Shown here: piece after piece, positions 1 to 10,485 of the stretch | Numbering within the stretch: position 1 is the stretch's first letter | How the letters are laid out: every line of letters begins with the position of its first letter | Assembly: GCA_002281095.1 (NCBI GenBank) | Contig: NCFI01000006.1 | Coordinates: 1 to 37,133 of the forward strand | From: Thiotrichales bacterium 35-46-9 | GTDB lineage: Bacteria; Pseudomonadota; Gammaproteobacteria; Thiomicrospirales; Thiomicrospiraceae | Reading direction: 5' to 3' | DNA: 37,133 bases | Notes under the pieces: generated by a model | Told to the model about the DNA's origin: nothing | What the model saw: only the letters and a program-made list of their open reading frames with translations | Databases searched by the model: none | Program-made: the position numbers and the translations under genes

Positions 1-2
1 AA

Positions 3-107
3 GAGCGTTATTTATCTTACCTAGAAAACATTTATTTGTCGGATGTTATTACTGCTAAAACAAAAGAAATTTTGTTTTACACCAATTATGATACGGCTCT
101 AGACTAA
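3..107 (+). CDS. C-terminal tail of an unidentified gene cut by the window edge
   Basis: The third frame is open from the window edge to a TAA at 105-107 and encodes 34 residues ending in NYDTALD. The composition (acidic, Tyr- and Leu-containing) looks like an ordinary cytosolic protein end, and the other two forward frames stop earlier. The tail is too short to assign a family. It would be the gene upstream of the HPP-family gene, with a gap of 55 bases. Confidence 0.4.
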   Translation, partial: ERYLSYLENIYLSDVITAKTKEILFYTNYDTALD

Positions 108-162
108 GACAATCATTGCAGACAGCACCATAGAAAATTGACCTGAACTAGAGAACAACAGC

Positions 163-888
163 ATGAATTTATTACTTAAAAACATCGGCAATGGATTAGA
201 ATCGCATAGCATCAAAGAAGCTTTGTTAACCACAACAGGAATCGTACTATCCGTGATCTTATTAATGTCACTATCACACTGGCTAAACCCCGAGACGACT
301 CCCTGGTTTCTCATGGCCTCGTTGGCTGCCAGTATACTGATTGTGTTTGCGACTCCGCACGCACCCATGGCTCAGCCGTGGTCGCTCATTATGGGACAAA
401 TGTTGTCTGCGATTGCGGGATTGTGTGCTTGGCAATGGGTAAATACTCCGTGGTTAGCAGCAACACTAGCGGTTGGTGCAAGCTCACTGGCTATGTTTTT
501 GCTTAGATGCCGTCATGCCCCTGGTGCTGCAACTGCACTATTTATTGCATTAGGTGGATCAACAGTGGAAAGCTATGGTTGGCTGTTGCCTGTGTCTCAC
601 TTGCTCCCTAGTCTTATGTTATTAGTTCTGGTTGCGGTTCTTTTTAATTATCCTTTCATCTGGAGACGCTATCCATTGTTTTTAATAAAACCACTGAAAA
701 AACAACCGACTACATTACAGGAAAATGCACAAGCATCCGCCACCTGCGATTTAAACCACGAAGATTTAATCTATGCGAGTGAGCGCTTAAAGAGCTACTT
801 TGAACTCAGTGAAGAAGAATTCATGAGCATTTACAGAACCGCTAAAGCACACCATGAATCAAAGTCTTTAACAGGGAATGACAACTAA
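163..888 (+). CDS. HPP-family integral membrane protein
   Basis: The 241-residue protein has about five or six hydrophobic segments in residues 20-175 and a charged cytosolic C-terminal tail. The middle resembles the HPP family: ATPHAPMAQPW, then a Leu-rich helix, then LLRCRHAPGAATAL. Family members usually carry His-Pro-Pro followed by Gly-Gly-Ala-Thr-Ala; here it reads His-Ala-Pro-Gly-Ala-Ala-Thr-Ala, so the name-giving motif is altered. Some HPP proteins in plants and cyanobacteria are nitrite transporters, but for proteobacterial members the substrate is generally unknown. The C-terminal region has an acidic segment (YFELSEEEF) and no recognisable CBS pair. The start is the first ATG with a membrane-compatible N-terminus; no strong ribosome site precedes it. 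Family assignment is fairly secure, function open. Confidence 0.7.
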   Translation: MNLLLKNIGNGLESHSIKEALLTTTGIVLSVILLMSLSHWLNPETTPWFLMASLAASILIVFATPHAPMAQPWSLIMGQMLSAIAGLCAWQWVNTPWLAATLAVGASSLAMFLLRCRHAPGAATALFIALGGSTVESYGWLLPVSHLLPSLMLLVLVAVLFNYPFIWRRYPLFLIKPLKKQPTTLQENAQASATCDLNHEDLIYASERLKSYFELSEEEFMSIYRTAKAHHESKSLTGNDN

Positions 889-959
889 TTAATACCAACT
901 TGCGCCTCTGAAAACCATGCTCAGATAACGTACAATAGAGGCATTAATAAGGAATAGCC

Positions 960-1775
960 ATGTCTGCGATTGAACAAAGCCAACTCGGTCATCACACCCA
1001 CTATCCCACCCATTACGACCCCAGCCTGTTGTTTGCTGTGCCGCGCGCACTCAATCGGGCGCAGTTGTCGCCTTCACCCATGCAGGGTGTCGATGTGTGG
1101 ACGGCTTATGAGCTTTCGTGGCTGAACGCTCAGGGACTACCGCAAGTGGCGATTGCCGAGTTTAGCATTCCTGCCTCCAGCCCGAACCTAATCGAGTCTA
1201 AATCCTTTAAGCTCTACCTCAACTCGCTCAATGCGCATAAGTTCAGCGATAGCCACGCCATGATGACGCAGGTGACACATGATTTATCGGGCTGTGCGGG
1301 TGCGATGGTGACCATGAGACTGCATGATGTCAATCACCTCAGCATCGGGCAGTTGCCGGGGCAATGTTTAGATAAACTCCCTGTCAATATTAATAGCTAC
1401 ACGCCCGACCCAGCGTTATTGAGTCTTGACCCGCATCTGTCGGGCGATGGCTGCTGGCACAGTCATTTGCTGAAATCGAATTGCCCTGTCACCAACCAAC
1501 CCGACTGGGGCAGCGTGGTGATTGAAATGCGTGCGCTGAAATTGCCTAAAGCAGAAAGCCTGTTGGCTTATATTGTTTCCTATCGTGATCACCAAGGCTT
1601 TCATGAACACTGTGTTGAAAGTATTTACAGCGATTTATGGCACACCTTTCAACCAGAACGCTTAGCTGTTTACGCCCGTTATGTGCGTCGTGGTGGGCTG
1701 GATATTAATCCTTGGCGTTGTCACGAAAAGCACGCCCCTACTTGGCCAGTCATGCCACGCTTAGCGCGTCAGTAA
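960..1775 (+). CDS. queF: NADPH-dependent 7-cyano-7-deazaguanine reductase, long (two-domain) form
   Basis: QueF reduces the nitrile of preQ0 to the aminomethyl group of preQ1 with two NADPH, in cytosolic queuosine biosynthesis. At 271 residues it matches the long bacterial type with tandem tunnel-fold domains. The NADPH-side motif ESKSFKLYLNS lies at 79-89. The catalytic region CPVTNQPDWG follows at 175-184, with Cys175 as the thioimide nucleophile and Asp182 as proton donor. The seven-residue spacing is the same as in the E. coli enzyme. The RHGG-like signature of the family is seen here as RRGG near 243-246. The ATG follows AAGGA at good distance. It stands alone between the HPP gene and yqgE. 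Confidence 0.95.
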   Translation: MSAIEQSQLGHHTHYPTHYDPSLLFAVPRALNRAQLSPSPMQGVDVWTAYELSWLNAQGLPQVAIAEFSIPASSPNLIESKSFKLYLNSLNAHKFSDSHAMMTQVTHDLSGCAGAMVTMRLHDVNHLSIGQLPGQCLDKLPVNINSYTPDPALLSLDPHLSGDGCWHSHLLKSNCPVTNQPDWGSVVIEMRALKLPKAESLLAYIVSYRDHQGFHEHCVESIYSDLWHTFQPERLAVYARYVRRGGLDINPWRCHEKHAPTWPVMPRLARQ

Positions 1776-1783
1776 AAGGGCAC

Positions 1784-1816
1784 CGCTAAAAACCCCACTT
1801 CGTGGGATTGTTAGCG
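1784..1816. other. Hairpin downstream of queF
   Basis: Outer arms CGCTAA (1784-1789) and TTAGCG (1811-1816) enclose an inner stem CCCAC/GTGGG with a TTC loop. It begins 9 bases after the queF stop codon. No T-run follows in the forward direction, so if it terminates queF it is not a classical intrinsic terminator. It could equally stabilise the 3' end of the mRNA. Confidence 0.5.
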
Positions 1817-1825
1817 TCCCCAAGT

Positions 1826-1935
1826 TTATTTGATCTCTGGTGGAAGGGATTAAATCAATGGGTTATATGATTTTTCTCTACACCCCTTCCCCCAGTACCC
1901 CCTTCCCATTAGCGTTTTTAGAGGTCATCAAATAA
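1826..1935. repeat. Imperfect inverted repeat in the queF-yqgE gap
   Basis: TTATTTGATCTCT at 1826-1838 and AGAGGTCATCAAATAA at 1920-1935 are inverted copies with a three-base difference in length. G- and A-rich sequence (GGTGGAAGGGA) just inside the left arm faces C- and T-rich sequence (CCCCTTCCC) inside the right arm. The element is about 110 bases and has no coding potential. It may be a degenerate MITE-like palindrome or simply a long RNA stem ahead of the yqgE operon. Confidence 0.35.
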
Positions 1936-1986
1936 CCAAAAGCTGTTAAAATAAACCAATCAAACAGAGTCGAACTTAGGAAACCC

Positions 1987-2562
1987 ATGCCACAGCGCGA
2001 AAATGAACAAGCGATAGCCAACAAACTGCTGATTGCCATGCCCGATCAGGGGGGCGGTTTTTTTGAAAAAAGCGTCATTTTAATGCTAGAGCACAACGAA
2101 CAAGGCGCTATGGGACTGACACTGACCCACCCTTCCGATATGGATATGCACGCCCTGCTCGACAATCTCGATATGCCCTTGCGTCATGAACAGCGTGATT
2201 TATCGCAACCGGTGATGATTGGTGGCCCTGTGCAACCAGATCGGGGCTTTATTTTGCATCATGGTCGTTCACGCTGGGAAAATACGGCACGACTCAGTGA
2301 TAACTTATCACTCACTGTTTCGCTCGATTTTTTGAAAGGCATCGCCGATGATCGCGTACTCGAAGAATATGAAGTCTACTTGGGTTACGCTGGTTGGGGT
2401 GCGGGGCAATTAGAACAAGAGTTGCGTAATAACCAATGGCTGTTTGCCGAAGCCGACCCTGAACTCATTTTCGACTTGCCACCCGAAGCGCGTTGGCAAG
2501 CGGCATTTGCGCGTTTAGGTATCAACACCCATCAAATTTCACGCACGGCAGGACACGCTTAA
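1987..2562 (+). CDS. yqgE: YqgE/AlgH family protein
   Basis: This is a conserved 191-residue cytosolic protein of the YqgE/AlgH (DUF179) family, whose biochemical role is still undefined. AlgH was named for an effect on alginate regulation in Pseudomonas. Recognisable blocks are NKLLIAMPD near the N-terminus, SVILMLEHNEQGAMGLTLTHP, a GGPVQPDRGFILHH block, and YLGYAGWGAGQLEQEL. All of these are typical of the family, and the length matches. The ATG follows TTAGGAAACCC. It is the first gene of a yqgE-ruvX-pyr cluster whose order is conserved in many gammaproteobacteria; only three bases separate it from ruvX. Confidence 0.95.
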   Translation: MPQRENEQAIANKLLIAMPDQGGGFFEKSVILMLEHNEQGAMGLTLTHPSDMDMHALLDNLDMPLRHEQRDLSQPVMIGGPVQPDRGFILHHGRSRWENTARLSDNLSLTVSLDFLKGIADDRVLEEYEVYLGYAGWGAGQLEQELRNNQWLFAEADPELIFDLPPEARWQAAFARLGINTHQISRTAGHA

Positions 2563-2565
2563 CTT

Positions 2566-3000
2566 ATGGCAAAGGGCGTGTTTATGGCACTCGACTGGGG
2601 CGAAAAACGTATTGGTCTGGCGGTCGGACAAAGCTTAACGGGACATGCACGCGGCTTGGCCGTTCTCAAAGCGAAACAGGGCGTACCCGACTGGCAAGAG
2701 CTGAAAAAGTGGCTGAGCAAATATCAACCCGAAGCCTTGGTATTGGGATTACCCCTGTTATTAGACGGTAAAGAGCAACCCTTAACCGAGCGGGTGCGCG
2801 AGTTTGCTAACCTGCTACTCAGCCAAATTCCGCTGCCCCTTTATTGGGTAGAAGAGCAACTGTCTTCCAGCGAAGCCAGTGAGCGTTGCGACAATCCCGC
2901 CATGCTCGATGCCGAAGCCGCTGCCGTTATTTTAGAAACTTGGTTATCTCAACCCATTGCCCACCGTGATGCCAGTCGTCACCCACCATTACCCGCATAA
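2566..3000 (+). CDS. ruvX: Putative pre-16S rRNA nuclease / Holliday junction resolvase-like protein YqgF
   Basis: This 144-residue member of the YqgF/RuvX RNase H-like family is implicated in 16S rRNA 5'-end maturation and was earlier proposed as a Holliday-junction resolvase. The first catalytic strand is [17 protein letters not shown], with an Asp in the usual place. The block [13 protein letters not shown] corresponds to the family's VGLP-NMDGT block. The later acidic strand reads [11 protein letters not shown] where most relatives have DERL. The last conserved acidic segment is [14 protein letters not shown]. The first ATG was kept because it gives the usual short lead before the first strand. 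It starts three bases after yqgE and ends ten bases before pyrB, and is probably co-transcribed with both. Confidence 0.92.
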   Translation: MAKGVFMALDWGEKRIGLAVGQSLTGHARGLAVLKAKQGVPDWQELKKWLSKYQPEALVLGLPLLLDGKEQPLTERVREFANLLLSQIPLPLYWVEEQLSSSEASERCDNPAMLDAEAAAVILETWLSQPIAHRDASRHPPLPA

Positions 3001-3010
3001 GGAGTCACCC

Positions 3011-4000
3011 ATGTTTGGCTACCCTGGCTTATCTACGCCGAATATTCAATTAAACGACGCTGGCAAGCTCAAACATCTGCTGACGCTGGAAGGACTTAAA
3101 CCGCATCATATTCGCGATATACTAGACCGTGCCGATGGCTTTATTAACACCGACACGCGCCAGATTCACAAACAGCCGTTACTGAAAGGCAAAACCATCG
3201 TTAACCTGTTTTTTGAAGCCTCGACACGCACGCGCACCACCTTTGAAATTGCCGAGAAAAGTTTGGGCGCCGATGTCATTAACCTAAACGTCGCCACCAG
3301 TGCCACCAAAAAGGGCGAGTCGCTGCTCGATACCATCTACAACCTAGAAGCCATGCAAGCCGATATGTTTGTCGTGCGTCATGCCGAATCGGGGGCAGCG
3401 CACTTTTTTGCCCGTCACGTTGCGCCTCATGTGCATGTGCTCAATGCCGGCGATGGTCGCCATGCCCATCCTACACAAGCCTTGCTCGATGCTTACACCA
3501 TTCGTCACTTTAAGGGTGTCGACTTTTCTCAATTGCGTGTGGCCATCGTCGGCGACATTTTGCATTCGCGCGTCGCTCGTTCACAAATCCAAGTGTTGAA
3601 TCTATTAGAAACAGAAGAAATTCGACTGGTCGGTCCGAAAACCCTGCTACCACACGATGCCAGTGCCATGGGCGCTCATTGCTTTACCGACATTGAAGCT
3701 GGCTTGAAAGATGTCGATGTGGTGATCACCCTGCGTATGCAAAACGAACGCATGAGCAGCGCTCGCTTACCCTCGGAACAAGAATACTTTGAAACCTATG
3801 GCATTACCGAAGAACGCTTAAAACTCGCCATGCCCGATGCCATTGTCATGCACCCTGGCCCCATTAATCGCGGCGTAGAAATCGCCTCAAGGGTAGCAGA
3901 TGGTCCACAATCGGTTATTTTGGATCAAGTTACGTTTGGCATTGCTGTGCGTATGTCGGTGATTGCGGGGATTATGGAAGAACAGGTAACCAGCGCATGA
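3011..4000 (+). CDS. pyrB: Aspartate carbamoyltransferase catalytic subunit
   Basis: PyrB condenses carbamoyl phosphate with aspartate, the committed step of pyrimidine synthesis in the cytosol. The carbamoyl-phosphate motif [13 protein letters not shown] lies near 68-80, the mobile-loop [12 protein letters not shown] near 97-108, and the [11 protein letters not shown] block near the C-terminus. The length of 329 residues fits the class A enzymes that assemble with an inactive dihydroorotase. A longer reading frame opens at 2957 inside ruvX, but the ATG at 3011 is preceded by TAAGGAG and starts at the usual family position. No pyrR is seen between ruvX and pyrB, unlike in Pseudomonas. The stop overlaps the next gene by ATGA. 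Confidence 0.97.
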   Translation: MFGYPGLSTPNIQLNDAGKLKHLLTLEGLKPHHIRDILDRADGFINTDTRQIHKQPLLKGKTIVNLFFEASTRTRTTFEIAEKSLGADVINLNVATSATKKGESLLDTIYNLEAMQADMFVVRHAESGAAHFFARHVAPHVHVLNAGDGRHAHPTQALLDAYTIRHFKGVDFSQLRVAIVGDILHSRVARSQIQVLNLLETEEIRLVGPKTLLPHDASAMGAHCFTDIEAGLKDVDVVITLRMQNERMSSARLPSEQEYFETYGITEERLKLAMPDAIVMHPGPINRGVEIASRVADGPQSVILDQVTFGIAVRMSVIAGIMEEQVTSA

Positions 4001-4851
4001 GTCATCAAACGAATGCCATTGTGCTCTTTAACGAACAAACCATTCGTCGTACTTGGCATAACGAAGAGTGGTGGTTTTCGGTTGTGGATATTGTTGGTGC
4101 GTTAACCAATAGCTCCGACGCAGGTGCTTACTGGCGCAAGCTCAAACAAAGACTTAAAGCCGAAGATAGTGAGGTCGTGACATTTTGTCACGCACTGAAA
4201 TTACCTTCTTCAGATGGTAAAAAATATGCTACTGACTGTGCCAACACCGAATCCCTGTTGCGCATTATCCAATCCATCCCTTCACCTAAAGCAGAACCTT
4301 TCAAGCGCTGGTTAGCTAAGGTTGGGTACGAGCGTATTCAAGAAATAGAAAACCCCGAGCTTGCACAAGCCAGAATGAAAGCATTATACGAACAAAAAGG
4401 TTACCCTAAAGATTGGATTGATAAGCGTTTGCGTGGTATCGCCATTCGTCAAAACTTGACGGACGAATGGCAAGCACGAGGTATTAGCAGCGCAAAAGAT
4501 TATGCGATTTTAACGGCTGAAATTTCGAAAGCTACCTTCGGTATGACACCCGCTGAGTACAAACAGCATAAAAACTTGCCCGCTAACAGCAAAGCCAGTT
4601 TGCGCGACAACATGACGGATTTAGAACTCATTTTTACCATGCTAGGTGAACGCGTCACCACCGAAATTTCTGCCAGCGAAAAACCAGATACGTTTGAAGA
4701 CAGTAAAAAAGTAGCTCAACGTGGTGGCCGTGTTGCAGGAACCGCTCGTACCGAAACTGAAAAAGAATTAGGTCGTAGCATTATCAGTAAAGACAACCAC
4801 CTCACCCTCACGCACACACATGCCGATGATGAACAAGGAGCCCAACCATGA
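3997..4851 (+). CDS. BRO-N domain protein, phage-antirepressor-like, embedded in the pyr operon
   Basis: The 284-residue protein starts with a BRO-N type domain (about residues 5-110). It contains [26 protein letters not shown], an aromatic-rich WRKLKQRL stretch, and an ETLLRII-like helix reading [23 protein letters not shown]. The rest resembles the chromosomal BRO/DinD-like proteins, with [14 protein letters not shown] and a conserved [18 protein letters not shown] block. BRO-N domains bind DNA in phages and insect viruses; the chromosomal versions have no settled role. The tail is charged and His/Thr-rich. The gene overlaps pyrB by ATGA and pyrC' by ATGA, so its start and stop are fixed by coupling. 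No other phage gene is nearby. What it regulates, if anything, is not shown. Confidence 0.85.
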   Translation: MSHQTNAIVLFNEQTIRRTWHNEEWWFSVVDIVGALTNSSDAGAYWRKLKQRLKAEDSEVVTFCHALKLPSSDGKKYATDCANTESLLRIIQSIPSPKAEPFKRWLAKVGYERIQEIENPELAQARMKALYEQKGYPKDWIDKRLRGIAIRQNLTDEWQARGISSAKDYAILTAEISKATFGMTPAEYKQHKNLPANSKASLRDNMTDLELIFTMLGERVTTEISASEKPDTFEDSKKVAQRGGRVAGTARTETEKELGRSIISKDNHLTLTHTHADDEQGAQP

Positions 4852-6134
4852 TCGCCATCACCATTCAACAAGGTCGTCTGTTCGATCCCGCCAACCAACT
4901 GGATGTGATTACCGACCTTCACATCAATCATGGACGCATTATTGCCATTGGTGAGGCTCCAGCCGACTTTACGGCCAGCAAAGTCATTGATGCCAAAGGT
5001 ATGTTGGTTATTCCAGGCTTAATTGACTTGTCAACGCGCTTAGGTGAACCGGGATTAGAACACTTCACCACTATTGCCCGTGAAACCAAAGCCGCTGTTT
5101 CTGGTGGCATTACCAGTTTATGCGTGATGCCCGACACCGATCCTGTCAATGATACCTTTGCGGTGACGGAACTGATTCAGCGACGTGCACGTCAAGCAGA
5201 AACCGCTTATGTGCTGCCCGTTGGTGCACTAACCAAAGGACTGAAAGGGGAAGCTCTGTCGGAAATGGTGGCTATGCACCGTGAAGGCTGTGTTGCCTTT
5301 AGTCAGGCTAACCAACCTGTGGTGAACACGCAAACCCTATTTAATGCCTTCGACTATGCCGCCACACACAAACTATTGGTGATGATGCGCCCGATTGACG
5401 CCTATTTAGGCAAGGATGGCGTCGCTCATCGTGGCGCCATTAGTTCGGCACTGGGATTACCCGATATTCCTTCGGCGGCGGAAACCCTTGCCCTAGCAAG
5501 GCTATTATTATTGGCAGAAGAAACTGGGGTTCGCTTGCACCTGAGTCAAATCTCGACCGCTCGCGCTGTTGAGATGATTCAGGATGCTCAAGCGCGCGGC
5601 TTACCGGTCACCGCCGATGTCGCTATTCACAACTTACACTTAACTGAATTTGATGTCGCTGACTTTGCCAGCTTTATGCACGTTCAACCTCCATTGCGTA
5701 GTCAGCGTGACAGAGACGCGCTACGCGCAGGCGTTAAAGCGGGCGTGATCAGTGCTATCTGTTCGGATCACACGCCACTCATGCACGATGATAAGCTGCT
5801 GCCCTTCCCTGAATCGGTTCCCGGTATTAGTGGACTAGAAAGCTTATTGCCATTACTGCTCGCACTGGTACGCGAGCATGTACTGACATTGGAACAAGCG
5901 ATCAAAGCAGTGACGCATCAACCAGCCAGCCTATTAGGCATTAACCGAGGAAGTCTGCAAGTCGGTGCGCCAGCCGATATTGCCATTGTCGACTTGGAAG
6001 CCGATTGGTTATTTAATCGTCGCCAGTTGATTAGCGCCGGTGACAATACGCCTTTCCATAAATGGCCGTTCACGGGCAAGGTGCACACCACCCTATTCCA
6101 AGGACGCGTTGTACACCAACCTAAGTTGGCATAA
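4848..6134 (+). CDS. pyrC': Dihydroorotase-like subunit, predicted catalytically inactive
   Basis: The 428-residue protein has the class I dihydroorotase fold throughout: the N-terminal beta domain, GLIDLSTRLGEPG, a VCSDH-like metal strand reading ICSDHTP, and the C-terminal GSLQVGAPADIAIVDL. The metal-binding HxH that normally follows the Asp is lost: residues 62 and 64 are Ser and Arg. A later barrel His is also replaced (LHLSQIS where active enzymes have a second His). In Pseudomonas and relatives such inactive homologues are structural partners of PyrB in a large aspartate carbamoyltransferase complex. Position in the pyr cluster supports the same job here. An active PyrC would have to be encoded elsewhere. 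Confidence 0.9.
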   Translation: MIAITIQQGRLFDPANQLDVITDLHINHGRIIAIGEAPADFTASKVIDAKGMLVIPGLIDLSTRLGEPGLEHFTTIARETKAAVSGGITSLCVMPDTDPVNDTFAVTELIQRRARQAETAYVLPVGALTKGLKGEALSEMVAMHREGCVAFSQANQPVVNTQTLFNAFDYAATHKLLVMMRPIDAYLGKDGVAHRGAISSALGLPDIPSAAETLALARLLLLAEETGVRLHLSQISTARAVEMIQDAQARGLPVTADVAIHNLHLTEFDVADFASFMHVQPPLRSQRDRDALRAGVKAGVISAICSDHTPLMHDDKLLPFPESVPGISGLESLLPLLLALVREHVLTLEQAIKAVTHQPASLLGINRGSLQVGAPADIAIVDLEADWLFNRRQLISAGDNTPFHKWPFTGKVHTTLFQGRVVHQPKLA

Positions 6135-6138
6135 GTGC

Positions 6139-6697
6139 ATGACGACGCAACTCCCTCATAACTCGCCCAGCGTCACAAGCTTACCCAATGGCTGGACGCA
6201 GGTGAGCTTTACACTGAACATGCCCTTTACACTCGAACTGGGCGCGAGACTTCGATGGGGTGAAGCCCTGCTAGCACCTTGGCGTGTGCAAGACGCACAC
6301 ATTGACTGTTTATGCATGACCGCAGTCGATAACACCGCGCAAGCAGCCATTGAACTGGTTCATGCTGGGCAACCCCTACCACATCTAGACAGCCAGCAGC
6401 CACTACTCATAACGGGAGAAGGCTTAGGCATTGCCGATGCCTTGCGAGCCGCCAGTCAACTGAAAATGCTTGCCGCGCATAGCCTAGTGCTACTTAGCGC
6501 CGACCAGTTTCCCTGTGTCATCAAACCGGCCAAATTTATGGTCGAATCCCTTCCGAATGGCATTGCCGCTTGTCCGTTATTGGAAGATTGGGGCTTTGCC
6601 AACCGTCTAGTTCACGCCGAATTACCGGGGTGCATTGACAGCAACATCGACGAACTGATTCAGCAACCAGTCTTTGCAGCGTTTCAATTAATGAAGT

Positions 6698-6708
<11 letters not shown>
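6139..6708 (+). CDS. Hypothetical protein with weak flavin-reductase / PyrK-like features
   Basis: This is a 189-residue protein starting four bases after pyrC', so probably the last gene of the operon. A stretch near residue 95, LLITGEGLGIADALRAASQLK, looks like the nucleotide-binding GGGTGIAP loop of ferredoxin-NADP reductase-like modules such as the dihydroorotate dehydrogenase electron-transfer subunit. The N-terminal part could be the matching beta-barrel half. The cysteine cluster that binds iron-sulfur in PyrK is not present. The pyrimidine context fits a relic or altered electron-transfer protein, but this is inference from faint similarity. A longer frame opens at 6040 inside pyrC'; the ATG at 6139 is preferred because it follows the stop directly. 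Its 3' end overlaps the convergent gene by 11 bases. Confidence 0.7.
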
Positions 6709-9073
<2,365 letters not shown>

Positions 9074-9088
9074 TAAAGGGGCTGATTG

Positions 9089-10045
9089 ATGACCATTTTT
9101 GTCTCCATCGCTGCCTTTGCCGACCCTTACCTCATCTTCACCGTGCAAGACGCTTTGCGCAAAGCCAAACAACCACAAAACCTCGTTTTTGGGATTGTCG
9201 ATCAGCATCCGTTTAATCGACGTGACAACCTAAAAAATCTGCCAGAAAAGCCGCGTCTGCGCTATGTGCATTGCCACCCGATAGACAGTCGTGGTGTGTG
9301 TTGGGCAAGGTCGGTGGTGTTTTCGCTCTATCAAGATGAAGACTATTTATTGCAAATCGATTCGCACATGCTGTTTGAACAAGACTGGGATGAACAGCTG
9401 ATTAACGAATTGGAAGCCTTGCGCCCCAAACACACTAAGCCTATCTTAACCAACTATCCTTATGGCTTTGAGTTCATTAACGATGAACCGGTGATTAGCA
9501 TTGAAGACAGTGGTAGAACCACCTTAGTCATGCGTCCGCATGATGAAACCGATCTAACAGCCGACAATGCCACCTTGAGATTCAAATCAGAGCATGTGTT
9601 TGTGCGCGAACCTGTATTGGGCGGCCATATTGCCGGTGGTTTTTATTTCACACTGGGAAAATTTGTTTACGAAGTGCCTTACGATCCTTACCTTTACTTT
9701 CATGGTGAAGAGCAAAGTCTGGCCATTCGTGCCTTTACCCGAGCTTGGGATATTTTCCATATACCGCACATTCCCTTGTATCACCTGTACAAGCGCCCCG
9801 ACACCGAACACCACAACCATCACTGGCACAGCAGTTGGGAACAACATCGTGATTATCAATGGACAGAGCTACAAGAACGTGCCAAACAACGCTTAATCGA
9901 TTTGGTCTATCGTCGTACACTAATGGGGGCTTGGGGACTAGGCGATGCGCGTAGCCTAGCCGATTTTGCCGAACTTACTGGCATCGACTACGAACAACAG
10001 CGTTTGATTGATCGAGCTTATCGGAAAAGGTATGTGAGGAATTGA
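9089..10045 (+). CDS. GlcNAc-family glycosyltransferase (Skp1-GlcNAc-transferase-like)
   Basis: The 318-residue protein belongs to the GT60-like family typified by Dictyostelium polypeptide alpha-GlcNAc transferase. Bacterial homologues are known but mostly uncharacterised. Visible blocks are IFVSIAAFADPYLIFTVQDAL at the N-terminus, GVCWARSVVFSLYQDEDYLLQIDSHM with the metal-binding Asp-x-His in place of DxD, and the acceptor-side YLYFHGEEQSLAIRAFTRAWD with a following HIPLYHLYKR. A TTG codon immediately before the ATG could also start translation, but the ATG has the better spacing from AAAGGGG. There is no signal peptide, so it acts in the cytosol. The acceptor (protein or glycan) cannot be read from the sequence. 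It converges on gspN with a 17-base gap. Confidence 0.85.
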   Translation: MTIFVSIAAFADPYLIFTVQDALRKAKQPQNLVFGIVDQHPFNRRDNLKNLPEKPRLRYVHCHPIDSRGVCWARSVVFSLYQDEDYLLQIDSHMLFEQDWDEQLINELEALRPKHTKPILTNYPYGFEFINDEPVISIEDSGRTTLVMRPHDETDLTADNATLRFKSEHVFVREPVLGGHIAGGFYFTLGKFVYEVPYDPYLYFHGEEQSLAIRAFTRAWDIFHIPHIPLYHLYKRPDTEHHNHHWHSSWEQHRDYQWTELQERAKQRLIDLVYRRTLMGAWGLGDARSLADFAELTGIDYEQQRLIDRAYRKRYVRN

Positions 10046-10062
10046 TGCTGGGCAACCATTCA

Positions 10063-10485
10063 CTACCAAGCCTGCTGAAAATCGATTAAGCGCTGATTGG
10101 GCGCTTTGCCCACCGGTAGTAATTGCGCCCACTGGGGCAGTGGTTGAGTTTCGCTGGCAGTCACACTCCCCTTAACCGACCAGCCCGATGGCGTTAAGGC
10201 GCAAGCCACATTCACTTGCGCTTGTTCAACTTTGGCTTGCAGCTGCCACTGGGCTTTAGCCGAAATCAACTCACTAGCTTGCCACTGCCAATGCACCTGC
10301 GCGGGCTGTGCGCTCAGTAATCCACTCTGTACTTGGCTATTACCTTGCCACACCGTTCCTTGCGTTTGCGCAAAGCTCACCGGCACGGGCAAAGGTGGCA
10401 ATTGCTGAATGAGCCAACTGGCTGGCAACTGTACCAGTAAAAACAGCGTCGTTAACAGCACAAACCCCATCGACCAGCCTAGCAT
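10063..10485 (-). CDS. gspN: Type II secretion system protein N, short form
   Basis: This is the last gene of the gspF-N block. The 140-residue protein has one N-terminal transmembrane helix (about residues 7-27) and a periplasmic part. The AQTQGTVWQGNSQVQSG motif is typical of GspN, a non-universal inner-membrane component of the secretion apparatus. Most GspN proteins are near 250 residues, so this one covers only about the N-terminal half and part of the next repeat, then stops close to the convergent gene. It may be truncated or a genuine short form. The start at 10485 overlaps the gspM stop as TAATG; a longer frame opening at 10590 lies wholly inside gspM and is rejected. Confidence 0.8.
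   Translation of the reverse strand: MLGWSMGFVLLTTLFLLVQLPASWLIQQLPPLPVPVSFAQTQGTVWQGNSQVQSGLLSAQPAQVHWQWQASELISAKAQWQLQAKVEQAQVNVACALTPSGWSVKGSVTASETQPLPQWAQLLPVGKAPNQRLIDFQQAW

Noticed and set aside
2050-2075. G6 and T7 runs near the start of yqgE as a possible phase-variation tract
   Set aside because: They encode conserved residues (DQGGGFFEK) of a housekeeping-type protein with intact frame; short runs here are explained by codon use.
3997-4851. BRO-N gene as evidence of a prophage
   Set aside because: No integrase, structural or lysis genes are near, and both ends are coupled to pyr genes.
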